A stretch of 64,000 bases of DNA from Hyphomicrobiales bacterium (GCA_900469625.1 UBXV01000014.1:284826-348825); one strand, 5' to 3'; positions 50,492-60,159 are shown, counted from the first letter of the stretch. Numbers and translations: made by a program. The notes: generated from the letters alone by a model not told the origin.

Positions 50492-52561
50492 ATGATCCAC
50501 GCTCCCCGTTCCCTCGACCGTCTGATCCGACCGAAATCCATCGCCGTCTTCGGCGGCAAGGAGGCGCGGCGGGTCATCGAACAATGCGACAAGATGGGCT
50601 TTGCCGGCGATATCTGGCCGGTGCATCCGCGCGAAGACCAGATCCTCGGGCGCAAATGCTACCGCTCGGTGGCCGAATTGCCGGGTGCGCCGGATGCCTC
50701 CTTCGTCGGCGTCAACCGGCAGCTGACCATCGACATCATTGCCGCCCTTTCGGCGCGCGGCGCCGGCGGCGCCGTCTGCTATGCCTCGGGCTTCCGCGAG
50801 GCGGCAAGCGAGCTCGACGACGGCAACGACATGCAGGAGGCGCTGGTCAAGGCGGCCGGCACCATGCCGATCGTCGGCCCCAATTGCTACGGCTTTATCA
50901 ACATGCTCGACGGCGCCCTGCTCTGGCCCGACCAGCATGGCATGCAGCGCGTCGACAAGGGCGTCGCCGTGCTGACGCAATCCTCAAACATCGCCTGCAA
51001 CATCTCGATGCAGACCCGCGGCCTGCCGCTCGCCTACCTGATGACCGCCGGCAACCAGGCGCAGACCGGCCTTTCCGACATCGCCTGCGCTGTGCTCGAA
51101 GATCCGCGCGTGACCGCCGTTGGCCTGCACATCGAAGGCTTCGACAGCATTGCGAGCCTCGAGCGGCTGGCAACACGCGCCCGCGAGCTCGGCAAACCGG
51201 TGGTGACGCTCAAGGTCGGCAAGTCGGAGGCGGCCCAGCTTGCCACCGTCTCGCACACGGCCTCGCTTGCCGGCAACGACCGGGTCTCCTCGGCGCTGCT
51301 TGCCCGCCTCGGCATCGGCCGCGTCGACACGCTGCCGGCGCTCTTGGAAACGCTGAAGCTTTTGCATGTGGCCGGCCCCCTCGACAGCAACGAGATCTCC
51401 TCGATGAGCTGCTCCGGCGGCGAGGCCTCGCTGATGGCCGATGCCGGCGTACGCTACCGGGTGAACTATCGCGCGCTGCGCGACGAGCAGAAGAAGCCCC
51501 TCAAGGAAGCGCTCGGCGAGATGGTGACGATCGCCAACCCGCTCGACTACCACACCTTCGTCTGGGGCAACCGCGAGAAACAGACCGTAGCCTTCAGCGC
51601 CATGATGAAGGGCGGCTATGCGCTGAACCTCATCGTGCTCGATTTCCCCCGCCAGGACCGCTGCGACGCCGCCGACTGGGTGACGACCTGCGACGCGGTG
51701 ATCGACGCGGCGAAAGCGACCGGCGCCCGCGCCGGCATCGTCGCGAGCCTCGGCGAAAACATGCCGGAACAGACGGCACTGTCGCTGATGGCGGCCGGCG
51801 TCATCCCCTTCTTCGGCATCGACGAGGCGCTGGCGGCGGTCGAAACCGCGGCAGGCATCGGCGCCGCCTGGGCGAAACCAGCACCGCCGACACTGCTGAA
51901 CGGCGGTGTTTCCGGCGGTGGCGGCAATTCGGTCACGCTCAGCGAACACGAAGCCAAGGCAGAGCTTGCGGCTTCCGGCCTGTGCATCCCGGCAGGCAGA
52001 ACTGCATCGACGCCGCAGGACGCCGCCGCGGTTGCCGAAGGCCTCGGCTTTCCGGTCGTTCTGAAGGGTCTGGGCGTTGCCCACAAGACCGAGGCCGGCG
52101 CCGTCAAGCTGAACCTCGACAGCCACGAGGCGGTGCTTGCGGCGGCGCAGGAAATGGCTTCCGTGGCGTCGGGCTATCTCGTCGAGAAGATGGTGGCAAA
52201 GCCGGTCGCCGAACTGATCATCGGCGCCATGCGCGACCCGGTCGCAGGCCCTGTTCTGACCATCGGCGCCGGCGGCATCCTCGTGGAACTGCTGGATGAT
52301 TCTGCGATCCTGACGCTACCGACGACGCCGGAGCTTATCCGCGAGGCGATCGACGGCCTGAAGATCCGCAAGCTTCTCGACGGCTATCGCGGCGCACCGA
52401 AGGGCGATTTCGCAGCCCTTGCCGACGCTGTCGCCGCTGCAGCATCCTATGTCGTTTCAAACGCTTCAATGATCGAAGAACTCGATATCAATCCTTTGAT
52501 GGTGTTACCGGAAGGCCATGGAGCCATTGCCGCCGACGCCCTGATCCGCCGGAGGAACTGA
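50492..52561 (+). CDS. ADP-forming-type acyl-CoA synthetase (betaine:CoA ligase)
   Basis: A 689-residue fused acyl-CoA synthetase (NDP-forming). The N-terminal CoA-binding domain runs from LDRLIRPKSIAVFGG; the ligase-CoA domain contains SHTASLAGND with the phospho-accepting His; the C-terminal third is an ATP-grasp domain (FPVVLKGLGVAHKTEAGAVKLNL; IGAGGILVELLDD). It would activate gamma-butyrobetaine, crotonobetaine or carnitine to CoA esters, replacing CaiC/CaiB of enterobacteria. The ATG at 50492 is preferred to a GTG 12 bp upstream. It ends 4 bp before caiD. Confidence 0.87.
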   Translation: MIHAPRSLDRLIRPKSIAVFGGKEARRVIEQCDKMGFAGDIWPVHPREDQILGRKCYRSVAELPGAPDASFVGVNRQLTIDIIAALSARGAGGAVCYASGFREAASELDDGNDMQEALVKAAGTMPIVGPNCYGFINMLDGALLWPDQHGMQRVDKGVAVLTQSSNIACNISMQTRGLPLAYLMTAGNQAQTGLSDIACAVLEDPRVTAVGLHIEGFDSIASLERLATRARELGKPVVTLKVGKSEAAQLATVSHTASLAGNDRVSSALLARLGIGRVDTLPALLETLKLLHVAGPLDSNEISSMSCSGGEASLMADAGVRYRVNYRALRDEQKKPLKEALGEMVTIANPLDYHTFVWGNREKQTVAFSAMMKGGYALNLIVLDFPRQDRCDAADWVTTCDAVIDAAKATGARAGIVASLGENMPEQTALSLMAAGVIPFFGIDEALAAVETAAGIGAAWAKPAPPTLLNGGVSGGGGNSVTLSEHEAKAELAASGLCIPAGRTASTPQDAAAVAEGLGFPVVLKGLGVAHKTEAGAVKLNLDSHEAVLAAAQEMASVASGYLVEKMVAKPVAELIIGAMRDPVAGPVLTIGAGGILVELLDDSAILTLPTTPELIREAIDGLKIRKLLDGYRGAPKGDFAALADAVAAAASYVVSNASMIEELDINPLMVLPEGHGAIAADALIRRRN

Positions 52562-52565
52562 CGCC

Positions 52566-53348
52566 ATGACCGGACCGATCCTGACACGCCGCGAAGGCGG
52601 CATTCTGGAAGTGACGATCGACCGGCCGAAGGCAAACGCCATCGACCTGAAGACCAGCCGGATCATGGGCGAAATCTTCGCCGGCTTTCGCGACGACGAC
52701 ACGTTGCGTGTCGCCATCATCACCGGCGCCGGCGAGAAATTCTTCTGTCCGGGTTGGGATCTGAAGGCGGCAGCAGCCGGTGACGCGGTCGACGGCGACT
52801 ACGGCATCGGCGGTTTCGGCGGCCTGCAGGAGCTGCGCGACCTCAACAAGCCGGTGATCGCAGCCGTCAACGGCATCTGCTGCGGCGGCGGCCTCGAAAT
52901 CGCGCTGTCGACCGACCTTATCCTGGCGGCCGAGCACGCAACTTTCGCGTTGCCGGAAATCCGCTCCGGCACCGTTGCCGACGCCGCGTCGATCAAGCTG
53001 CCGAAGCGCATACCCTATCACATCGCCATGGACATGCTTCTGACCGGTCGCTGGCTCGACGTCTTCGAGGCCAACCGCTGGGGTTTCGTCAACGAGATCC
53101 TGCCGGCCGACAAGCTGATGGCGCGCGCCTGGGAGCTCGCCCGGCTGCTCGAGAGCGGACCGCCGCTGGTCTACGCCGCCATCAAGGAAGTGGTGCGCGC
53201 AGCCGAAGGCGAGACCTTCCAGACGACGATGAACAAGATCACCCGTCGGCAGTTCAAGACCGTCGACATTCTCTATTCGAGCGAGGACCAGCTGGAGGGC
53301 GCAAAGGCTTTCGCCGAGAAGCGCGATCCGGTCTGGAAGGGGCGCTGA
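52566..53348 (+). CDS. caiD: Carnitinyl-CoA dehydratase / crotonobetainyl-CoA hydratase
   Basis: A 260-residue enoyl-CoA hydratase with strong similarity to E. coli CaiD: ILEVTIDRPKANAIDLKTS, VAIITGAGEKFFCPGWDLKAA, GGLQELRDLNKPVIAAVNG and the identical C-terminus AFAEKRDPVWKGR. The crotonase oxyanion Gly region is CCGGGLEIALS, and Glu follows in ALPEIRSG. It hydrates crotonobetainyl-CoA to L-carnitinyl-CoA. It follows the ligase by 4 bp and so is co-translated. Confidence 0.93.
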   Translation: MTGPILTRREGGILEVTIDRPKANAIDLKTSRIMGEIFAGFRDDDTLRVAIITGAGEKFFCPGWDLKAAAAGDAVDGDYGIGGFGGLQELRDLNKPVIAAVNGICCGGGLEIALSTDLILAAEHATFALPEIRSGTVADAASIKLPKRIPYHIAMDMLLTGRWLDVFEANRWGFVNEILPADKLMARAWELARLLESGPPLVYAAIKEVVRAAEGETFQTTMNKITRRQFKTVDILYSSEDQLEGAKAFAEKRDPVWKGR

Positions 53349-53447
53349 CAGCAGCTGCCTCGGGCAGCGCAGGACCGACAACCGGCCGGTGAACCGGCAA
53401 AACGACGTGACGGAACGCGCGGGATCGTTTGCGTGCCGCCGAAGGCA

Positions 53448-53470
53448 TTCCATAAGCCAGACTTATGGAA
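53448..53470. promoter_or_regulatory. Perfect 9-bp inverted repeat upstream of the Opp-type transporter
   Basis: TTCCATAAG (53448-53456), spacer CCAGA, CTTATGGAA (53462-53470). The core ATAAG-N5-CTTAT resembles a LysR-type box. It lies in an otherwise empty 337-bp gap between caiD and the transporter operon (53349-53685), 216 bp before the binding-protein start. An AT-rich stretch follows it and may hold the promoter. Confidence 0.5.
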
Positions 53471-53685
53471 ACAAATGATAATTTAGGACGTTACAAGGAT
53501 CATCCAAGCGATTAGGCTTATCGATCTGAACCAGATGCGTCCGCCCGGGAAAGGAGAAACACCGCAATCGACGACGACGAATGGCCAAAACGGCCGATCC
53601 GAAAGCCACCCACCCGGTGGCGGTACGCAGCAATCTCTACCAACCACAACGAACGGCGAATGCCGACAAAGAAGGGAACAGGGGA

Positions 53686-55275
53686 ATGAGCGATTACAAG
53701 GATTACCTCACGCGACAGGTCATGCTCGGCAAGATGAACCGGCGCGAATTTCTCGGACGCGCGGCTGCAGCCGGCATCCTCGCATCGACCGCAGGCACGC
53801 TGTTTGCCACGAGCGCTCAGGCACAGGAGCCCAAGCGCGGGGGCCATCTGAAACTCGGCCTCGAAGGCGCTGCCGCAACCGACAGCAAGGATCCGGCCAA
53901 GGCCCTGTCGCAGTTTATGTTCGTCGTCGGCCGCAACTGGGGCGACATGCTGGTCGAAAGCCACCCGACCACCGGCGCGCCGGTCCCGGCCCTTGCCGAA
54001 TCCTGGGAACCCTCGGCCGGCGCTGCAACCTGGACCTTTGCCATCCGCAAGGGCGTGAAGTTCCATGACGGCAAGGAACTGACCCTCGACGACGTCATCA
54101 AGACACTGCAGCGCCACACCGACGAAAAATCGGAGTCCGGCGCGCTCGGCGTGATGAAGTCGATCAAGGAAATCAAGGCCGACGGCGACAAGCTGGTGCT
54201 GGTGCTGACGGAAGGCAACGCCGACCTGCCGCTGCTGTTGACCGACTACCACCTGATCATCCAGCCGAATGGTGGCCTCGATGCCCCCGATGCCATGATC
54301 GGCACCGGCCCCTTCAAGGTCGCGAGCTTCGAGGCAGGCGTTCGCGCCACCTTCGAGCGCAACGCCGACGACTGGCGCACGGATCGCGGCTTCGTCGATT
54401 CGGTCGAACTGATCGCGATGAACGATGCCACCGCCCGCATCGCCGCCCTTTCCTCCGGCCAGGTCCACTACATCAACCGCGTCGACCCGAAGACCGTCAA
54501 CCTCCTGAAGAAGGCGCCGACCGTCGAGATCCTGAACACGTCGGGTCGCGGCCACTACGTCTTCATCATGCATTGCAATACGGCGCCGTTCGACAACAAC
54601 GACCTGCGCATGGCGCTGAAATACGCCATGGACCGCGAGACCATGGTCCAGCGCATCCTCGGCGGCTACGGCAAGGTCGGCAACGACTTCCCGATCAACG
54701 ACACCTATGCCCTCTTCCCCGAAGGCATCGAGCAGCGCGCCTACGACCCCGACAAGGCTGCCTTCCACTACAAGAAGTCGGGCCATAGCGGCTCGGTGCT
54801 CCTGCGCACATCCGACGTCGCCTTCCCCGGTGCCGTCGATGCGGCCGTTCTCTACCAGGAGAGCGCCAAGAAGGCCGGCATCGAGATCGAGGTCAAGCGC
54901 GAGCCGGGCGACGGCTACTGGACGAACGTGTGGAACGTCCAGCCGTTCTCCACATCCTACTGGGGTGGTCGCCCAACCCAGGACCAGATGTATTCGACGG
55001 CCTATCTGTCGACCGCCGACTGGAACGACACCCGTTTCCTGCGGCCCGACTTCGACAAGATCCTGCTCGAAGCCCGCGCCGAACTGGATGAGACCAAGCG
55101 CAAGGAGATGTATCGCACCATGGCGATGACCGTGCGCGACGAAGGCGGCCTGATCCTGCCGATGTTCAACGACTTCGTGAACGCCTCCACCAAGCAGGTG
55201 AAGGGCTACGTCCACGATATCGGCAACGACATGTCGAACGGCTATGTCGCCACCCGCGTGTGGCTCGACGCCTGA
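53686..55275 (+). CDS. Family 5 ABC substrate-binding protein, Tat signal
   Basis: A 529-residue peptide/nickel-type (family 5) binding protein. Residues 16-50 form a Tat signal: MNRREFLGRAAAAGILAST with cleavage near SAQAQE. The mature region has the family pattern (PALAESWEPS, FHDGKELTLDDVI, GTGPFKVASFE). ATG 53686 follows AGGGGA. It is followed by two permeases and an ATPase, and lies beside butyrobetaine genes, so a betaine is the likely ligand. A close paralogue is encoded at 60263-61855. Confidence 0.88.
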   Translation: MSDYKDYLTRQVMLGKMNRREFLGRAAAAGILASTAGTLFATSAQAQEPKRGGHLKLGLEGAAATDSKDPAKALSQFMFVVGRNWGDMLVESHPTTGAPVPALAESWEPSAGAATWTFAIRKGVKFHDGKELTLDDVIKTLQRHTDEKSESGALGVMKSIKEIKADGDKLVLVLTEGNADLPLLLTDYHLIIQPNGGLDAPDAMIGTGPFKVASFEAGVRATFERNADDWRTDRGFVDSVELIAMNDATARIAALSSGQVHYINRVDPKTVNLLKKAPTVEILNTSGRGHYVFIMHCNTAPFDNNDLRMALKYAMDRETMVQRILGGYGKVGNDFPINDTYALFPEGIEQRAYDPDKAAFHYKKSGHSGSVLLRTSDVAFPGAVDAAVLYQESAKKAGIEIEVKREPGDGYWTNVWNVQPFSTSYWGGRPTQDQMYSTAYLSTADWNDTRFLRPDFDKILLEARAELDETKRKEMYRTMAMTVRDEGGLILPMFNDFVNASTKQVKGYVHDIGNDMSNGYVATRVWLDA

Positions 55276-56390
55276 TGATGGAAAGCGGACCGCTGACTGG
55301 TCCGGTTCCGACGGATGGGACCGCGGATGGAGCACATCCGCGGTCTGCCGATCTTTCCGGTGTACCAGCAAAACCCAACCCCGCCGACGCCATGGGCGAA
55401 ATCGGCGGCACCTTCTGGCGGCGTTTCACCTTTCGCCGTCCGCTCGCGGCGCTGATCCTGCAGCGCCTGGGCCTGAGCGTCGGCCTGCTTTTTGCGGTGT
55501 CGCTGATGATCTTTGGCGGCATCGAGGCGCTGCCCGGCGATTTCGCCACCACCTATCTCGGCCAGTCTGCAACGCCGCAGGCCGTCGAAAACATCCGTAA
55601 GGATCTCGGCCTCGACCGCCCCTGGAGCGAGCGCTATCTCTCCTGGCTCGGCGGCGCCGTCCAGGGCGATTTCGGCACCTCCTGGGCCAGCAAGAATTCG
55701 GTCGGCGAACAGATCGGCAAGCGCCTCGGCAATTCGCTGTTTCTCGCCTTCTTCGCGGCGATCGTCTCGGTGCCGCTTGCCGTAGGTCTCGGCATGCTCG
55801 CGGTACAGTTCCGCAACCGGCTGCCCGACAAGATCATCAACGTCGTCTCGCTCGCGGCCATCTCGCTGCCGGAGTTCTTCGTCGGTTACCTCCTGATCAT
55901 GTTCTTCGCCGTCAAGTTCGGCGTCGCCACCTTTCCGGCAACCGTCTATGACAGCATGAGCTTCACCGAGCGTCTCTCGGCGATCGCCCTTCCCGTCGCG
56001 ACCCTCGTGCTCGTCGTGCTCGCCCACATGATGCGCATGACGAGGGCGGCCATCCTCAATGTCATGTCGTCGGCCTATGTCGAGACGGCCGAGCTCAAGG
56101 GGCTCGGCATGTTCCGCATCATCGCCCGCCACGCAGCGCCCAATGCCGTGGCACCCGTCATCAACGTCATTGCGCTCAACCTTGCCTATCTCGTGGTCGG
56201 CGTCGTCGTCGTCGAGGTGGTGTTCGTCTATCCCGGCATGGGGCAATACATGGTGGATGCGGTGACCGTTCGAGACATGCCCGTGGTCCAGGCCTGCGGC
56301 CTGATCTTTGCGGCCTTCTACATCTTCCTCAACATGGCGGCCGACATCATCGCCATTCTCGCCAACCCGAGACTGAGGCATCCGCGATGA
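55275..56390 (+). CDS. Opp/Dpp-type ABC permease (DppB-like)
   Basis: A 371-residue inner-membrane permease with six predicted helices and an EAA-like loop (YVETAELKGLGMFRIIARHAAPN). It has an N-terminal extension of about 50 soluble residues before the first helix (LILQRLGLSVGLLFAVSLMIF). The ATG at 55275 overlaps the binding-protein stop by one base (TGATG). It forms the channel with the next gene. Confidence 0.88.
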   Translation: MMESGPLTGPVPTDGTADGAHPRSADLSGVPAKPNPADAMGEIGGTFWRRFTFRRPLAALILQRLGLSVGLLFAVSLMIFGGIEALPGDFATTYLGQSATPQAVENIRKDLGLDRPWSERYLSWLGGAVQGDFGTSWASKNSVGEQIGKRLGNSLFLAFFAAIVSVPLAVGLGMLAVQFRNRLPDKIINVVSLAAISLPEFFVGYLLIMFFAVKFGVATFPATVYDSMSFTERLSAIALPVATLVLVVLAHMMRMTRAAILNVMSSAYVETAELKGLGMFRIIARHAAPNAVAPVINVIALNLAYLVVGVVVVEVVFVYPGMGQYMVDAVTVRDMPVVQACGLIFAAFYIFLNMAADIIAILANPRLRHPR

Positions 56391-57214
56391 ACCTGAGAGC
56401 CATCCCCTTGAGCGCCTGGATCGGCATTGCCGGCATCGCGATCGCGATCTTCTGCGCGCTTTTCGCACCCGTCATCGCCCCCTTCGGCGAGCGCGACGTC
56501 GTCGGCGACGTCTGGCTTCCCGCCGGTGGCGACTTCCTGCTCGGCACCGACAATCTCGGTCGCGACCTGCTCTCGCGGCTCATCTATGGCGCCCGCACCA
56601 CCATCTTCGTGGCGCTGGCGGCAACCGTTCTGTCCTTCTCGCTCGGCATGATCCTGTCGTTCACTGCGGCCGTCATGGGCGGTTTCGTCGACCAGGCCTT
56701 CTCGCGCTTCAACGACCTGATGATGGCGATCCCGACCTTGATCTTCGCCCTCGTCGTGCTCGCAGTGCTGCCGCAGCATCTGTGGATCCTGATCCTGGTC
56801 ATGGCGGTGCTCGACAGTACCCGCGTGTTTCGCATCGGCCGGGCCGTCGCGCTCGACGTCGCGGTGATGGAGTTCGTCGAGGCGGCACGGTTGCGCGGCG
56901 AAGGCTCGCTCTGGATCATCTTCCGCGAGATCCTGCCCAACACGCTGTCGCCGCTCTTGGCCGAGTTCGGCCTGCGTTTCGCCTTCTCGATCCTCTTTCT
57001 CTCCACCCTCTCCTTCCTCGGCCTCGGCATACAGCCGCCGGCCGCCGACTGGGGCGGAATGGTCAAGGACAACAAGGACGGCATCATCTTCGGGATCTCG
57101 GCGGCCCTGATCCCGGGTGCGGCGATCGCGACGCTGGCAATCTGCGTCAACCTCGTGGTCGACTGGCTGATGAAGCGAACCTCCAGCCTGAAGGGAGGGC
57201 GCGGCGATGCCTGA
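56387..57214 (+). CDS. Opp/Dpp-type ABC permease (DppC-like)
   Basis: A 275-residue permease with the DppC hallmarks: LGTDNLGRDLLSRLIYGART near the N-terminus, EFVEAARLRGEGSLWIIFREILPN as the EAA loop and LSFLGLGIQPPAADWGGM near the C-terminus. It overlaps the upstream permease by four bases and the ATPase gene by eight. Confidence 0.9.
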   Translation: MNLRAIPLSAWIGIAGIAIAIFCALFAPVIAPFGERDVVGDVWLPAGGDFLLGTDNLGRDLLSRLIYGARTTIFVALAATVLSFSLGMILSFTAAVMGGFVDQAFSRFNDLMMAIPTLIFALVVLAVLPQHLWILILVMAVLDSTRVFRIGRAVALDVAVMEFVEAARLRGEGSLWIIFREILPNTLSPLLAEFGLRFAFSILFLSTLSFLGLGIQPPAADWGGMVKDNKDGIIFGISAALIPGAAIATLAICVNLVVDWLMKRTSSLKGGRGDA

Positions 57215-58859
57215 AGCTCCATCTGCAAGAAAAATGCTTCTTTCCGTCCGGAACCTTAAGATCGAGGCGACCAGCTATCCCCCGGGTGAACCACCCAAAA
57301 CCGTGACGCTGGTCGAGGGTGTGTCCTTCGACCTCGAAAAGGGCAAGGTGCTCGGCCTGATCGGCGAATCCGGCGCCGGCAAGTCGACCATCGGACTTTC
57401 CGCATTGGCCTATGGCCGCGGCGGCGTGCGCATCACCGGCGGCCAGGCCCTGCTCGACGGCAAGGACATCCTGACGCTCGACAAGACCGGCATCCGCTCG
57501 ATCCGCGGCGCCCGCGTCTGCTATGTCGCGCAATCGGCAGCAGCAGCCTTCAACCCGGCCCACAAGCTCGGCGACCAGGTGATCGAGGCATCGCTGCGCC
57601 ACGGCATCATGAACCGGGAAGAGGCAAAGAAACGCGCGCTCTATCTGTTCCGGGTGCTGGGGCTGCCCAATCCGGAAACCTTTGGCGACCGCTACCCGCA
57701 CCAGGTCTCCGGCGGCCAGCTTCAGCGGGCGATGACCGCGATGGCACTCTGCCCCAATCCGGAGCTGATCGTCTTCGACGAGCCGACGACCGCGCTCGAC
57801 GTTACCACCCAGATCGACGTGCTTGCCGCCATCAAGCACGCGATCGAGGAAACGCACACGGCCGCACTCTACATCACCCACGATCTCGCGGTGGTCGCCC
57901 AGATCTCCGACGACATCATGGTGCTGCGCCATGGCAAGACGGTCGAATATGGCACCACCCAGCAGATCATCGAAGCGCCGAAGGAGGACTATACCCGGGC
58001 GCTGGTCAGCGTGCGCCAGACCAAGCGCGACGAGGCACCGGACCAGACCGGAACGCAACTGAAGATCGAGCATGTCAGCGCCGGCTACGCCAATGGCTTC
58101 AAGGTGCTGCACGACGTCTCCATGCATCTGCCCAAGGGCCAGACGCTGGCGATCGTCGGCGAAAGCGGCTCGGGCAAGTCGACACTGGCGCGCGTCATCA
58201 CCGGGCTCCTGCCGCCGACCGAAGGCCGTATCACCTTCGAAGGCAAGGAACTGCCGCGCGCCTTGAAGGGCCGCAGCAATGACGAGTTGCGCCGGATCCA
58301 GATGATCTACCAGATGGCCGATACCGCGATGAACCCGCGCCAGACGGTGCGCGACATCGTCGGCCGACCGCTGTCGTTCTATTTCGGCATGCATGGCGCC
58401 AAGAAGACGGCGCGGGTGAAGGAACTGCTCGACCAGATCGAGATGGGAACGCGCTTCCTCGATCGCTATCCGGCCGAGCTTTCCGGCGGCCAGAAGCAGC
58501 GCGTCGCCATTGCCCGGGCGCTCGCCGCAGAGCCGGACCTGATCCTGTGCGACGAGCCGACCTCGGCGCTCGACCCGCTGGTGGCCGAAGGCATCTTGAA
58601 TCTGCTTTTGAAGCTTCAGGAGGAAACCGCTGTTTCCTATGTCTTTATCACCCACGACATCGCCATCGTCCGGGCGATCGCCGACAGCGTTGCGGTGATG
58701 CATCGCGGCAAGCTCGTGCGCTTCGGGCCGAAGTCGAAGGTGCTGGCGCCGCCCTTCGACGACTATACCGACCTGTTGCTGAAATCCGTGCCCGAAATGG
58801 AAATCGGCTGGCTGGAACGGGTGCTTAAGACGCGCCGCATGGAAAGTGCTGGCAACTGA
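57207..58859 (+). CDS. Opp/Dpp-type ABC ATPase, two fused nucleotide-binding domains
   Basis: A 550-residue ATPase containing two complete ABC domains. Domain 1 has [27 protein letters not shown] and YITHDLAV. Domain 2 (from ~280) has [27 protein letters not shown] and FITHDIAIV. Both appear catalytically intact. Fusion of the DppD and DppF halves in one chain is common for rhizobial Opp-type systems. It energises the betaine-context importer and ends the operon. Confidence 0.92.
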   Translation: MPEAPSARKMLLSVRNLKIEATSYPPGEPPKTVTLVEGVSFDLEKGKVLGLIGESGAGKSTIGLSALAYGRGGVRITGGQALLDGKDILTLDKTGIRSIRGARVCYVAQSAAAAFNPAHKLGDQVIEASLRHGIMNREEAKKRALYLFRVLGLPNPETFGDRYPHQVSGGQLQRAMTAMALCPNPELIVFDEPTTALDVTTQIDVLAAIKHAIEETHTAALYITHDLAVVAQISDDIMVLRHGKTVEYGTTQQIIEAPKEDYTRALVSVRQTKRDEAPDQTGTQLKIEHVSAGYANGFKVLHDVSMHLPKGQTLAIVGESGSGKSTLARVITGLLPPTEGRITFEGKELPRALKGRSNDELRRIQMIYQMADTAMNPRQTVRDIVGRPLSFYFGMHGAKKTARVKELLDQIEMGTRFLDRYPAELSGGQKQRVAIARALAAEPDLILCDEPTSALDPLVAEGILNLLLKLQEETAVSYVFITHDIAIVRAIADSVAVMHRGKLVRFGPKSKVLAPPFDDYTDLLLKSVPEMEIGWLERVLKTRRMESAGN

Positions 58860-58870
58860 GGACCGACACC

Positions 58871-58902
58871 GTCTCCCCTCCCGGCTCGCCGGGAGGGGAG
58901 AC
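58871..58902. terminator. Bidirectional 14-bp hairpin between convergent genes
   Basis: GTCTCCCCTCCCGG (58871-58884), loop CTCG, exact complement (58889-58902). It starts 12 bp after the ATPase stop and ends 9 bp before the stop of the convergent small gene. No T-run follows on either strand, but position and strength fit a shared transcription end. Confidence 0.6.
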
Positions 58903-58910
58903 ACCGGCGA

Positions 58911-59252
58911 CTATTTCGCCTTGCAGGCGACATCGCCCAGCCGCTGCGCCGCCTGGCCTTCGAAGGTCACCGTCGGTTCCCCCTTGGCGGTGCAATCTCC
59001 CGCCTCACCACTGCCGGCACGAAAATGCACGACCGGCTGCCCCTCGATCATGATGCTCGGCACCACCTCGTAAAGCTCCGGCGGGCAGTTAGCGACATCG
59101 GAAAGCCTGAGCGCCGGCTGGCCGCCGATCATGACGCTGGTGGATCCTGACAGCGCGCAGGCCGGAATGGGCGGGCGCGCGTCCTCTGCACCAGACGGCA
59201 CGGCCGAGGCTGCAAACAGACATGCTGACACGGCGAATGCGACAGTTTTCAT
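58911..59252 (-). CDS. Secreted PAAR-like small protein
   Basis: A 113-residue protein with a Sec signal peptide (MKTVAFAVSACLFAASAVPSG). The mature part contains three imperfect copies of a hydrophobic-GQP motif: SVMIGGQPALRLSDVA, PSIMIEGQPVVHF and PTVTFEGQAAQRLGDVA, resembling PAAR-repeat spike proteins. Four cysteines could form two disulphides. Function unknown; PAAR proteins are normally cytoplasmic T6SS tips, so the signal peptide is unusual. The ATG at 59252 is chosen for the signal peptide. Confidence 0.65.
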   Translation of the reverse strand: MKTVAFAVSACLFAASAVPSGAEDARPPIPACALSGSTSVMIGGQPALRLSDVANCPPELYEVVPSIMIEGQPVVHFRAGSGEAGDCTAKGEPTVTFEGQAAQRLGDVACKAK

Positions 59253-59339
59253 CGGCGTCCCTTCTTTCGAAGCACTCGGGCGAGGCACGCGGGCGACGCA
59301 CTCGGGCAATGTTAGGGCGACGACACCGATGCCGCCAGC

Positions 59340-60134
59340 TCAATAATCGGTCGGCACGCTCAAAATATTCGCCTCCGGCGTCTCGAAAAAGGCCCTGACC
59401 GTGGCAGGCAACTGCCGCGATCCGGCAGCCACGACGCCGCAGCGCGACAGCATCTGCCGCAGATCCGGCTCCTGTCCGAGCGTGCGCCAGATCATCCGCG
59501 AGGCATAGGGCAGGTTCTCCTTGCGCCAGGACACGCCCATGGTGGTGCCGCGCAGATAGACGCGCTGGTGCACCTCGAACGGCATCAGGATCGTCTGCGA
59601 CAGCATCGGCTGCCGGCCGACGCTGCGCTCGGCGATGAAGATCCGGTTGCGCCACAGGGTGACGAGGCCGACATATTTGGAGAACTGCTGGATCTCGTTG
59701 GTGGCATCGCGGATGCGCTCGATCGATTTCACCCGGATCGAGCCGCTCTCTTCATGAATGCGGGCGCAGGAGCACACGACGCGCCCCGGCCAGGACGGCG
59801 ATTGGTGATAGGTCTGGTAGTAGCCGACATGGCGGCGAAGGCCCGCAAGATCGCCGGGAAATCCTTCCAGCAGCAGCCCCGCTTCCGATCGATCGCGGCC
59901 GGGCCGCACCAGGCGGGCCTCGAACAGTTTCGACGACAGCGAAAAATCCTGTGCCTGCAGCCCGAAGAAGCCGGCGATGCGCGCGACATTGTGCGCCGAG
60001 GGCCGCGCCTCGCCGCTGATATAGCGGTTGAACTGCTGGCGGTTGATGCCGATTTCGCGGCAGATCTGGGAGATCGAGCGCCGCGTCGCGCAGGCAAAAC
60101 GAAGATTGGCGGCAAACAGGTCGGCGTCGTGCAC
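59340..60134 (-). CDS. XRE-type HTH transcriptional regulator
   Basis: A 264-residue regulator with an N-terminal Cro/C1-type HTH (SISQICREIGINRQQFNRYISGEARPSAHNVARIAGFFG, residues ~20-58) and an uncharacterised C-terminal ~190 residues without a known sensor motif. The start is GTG at 60134 with GGAGAA six bases upstream. It diverges from the second binding protein and CocE hydrolase, and probably regulates them via the direct repeat at 60160. Confidence 0.78.
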   Translation of the reverse strand: MHDADLFAANLRFACATRRSISQICREIGINRQQFNRYISGEARPSAHNVARIAGFFGLQAQDFSLSSKLFEARLVRPGRDRSEAGLLLEGFPGDLAGLRRHVGYYQTYHQSPSWPGRVVCSCARIHEESGSIRVKSIERIRDATNEIQQFSKYVGLVTLWRNRIFIAERSVGRQPMLSQTILMPFEVHQRVYLRGTTMGVSWRKENLPYASRMIWRTLGQEPDLRQMLSRCGVVAAGSRQLPATVRAFFETPEANILSVPTDY

Positions 60135-60159
60135 GATGGTTCTCCAGAACGGAATGCCA

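Noticed and set aside
48917..50980. A 687-codon open frame on the minus strand across the acyl-CoA dehydrogenase
   Set aside because: It is the antisense shadow of a clear acyl-CoA dehydrogenase and ligase start; its translation is rich in Arg/Gly/Asp with no family pattern. High GC with codon bias creates many such frames.
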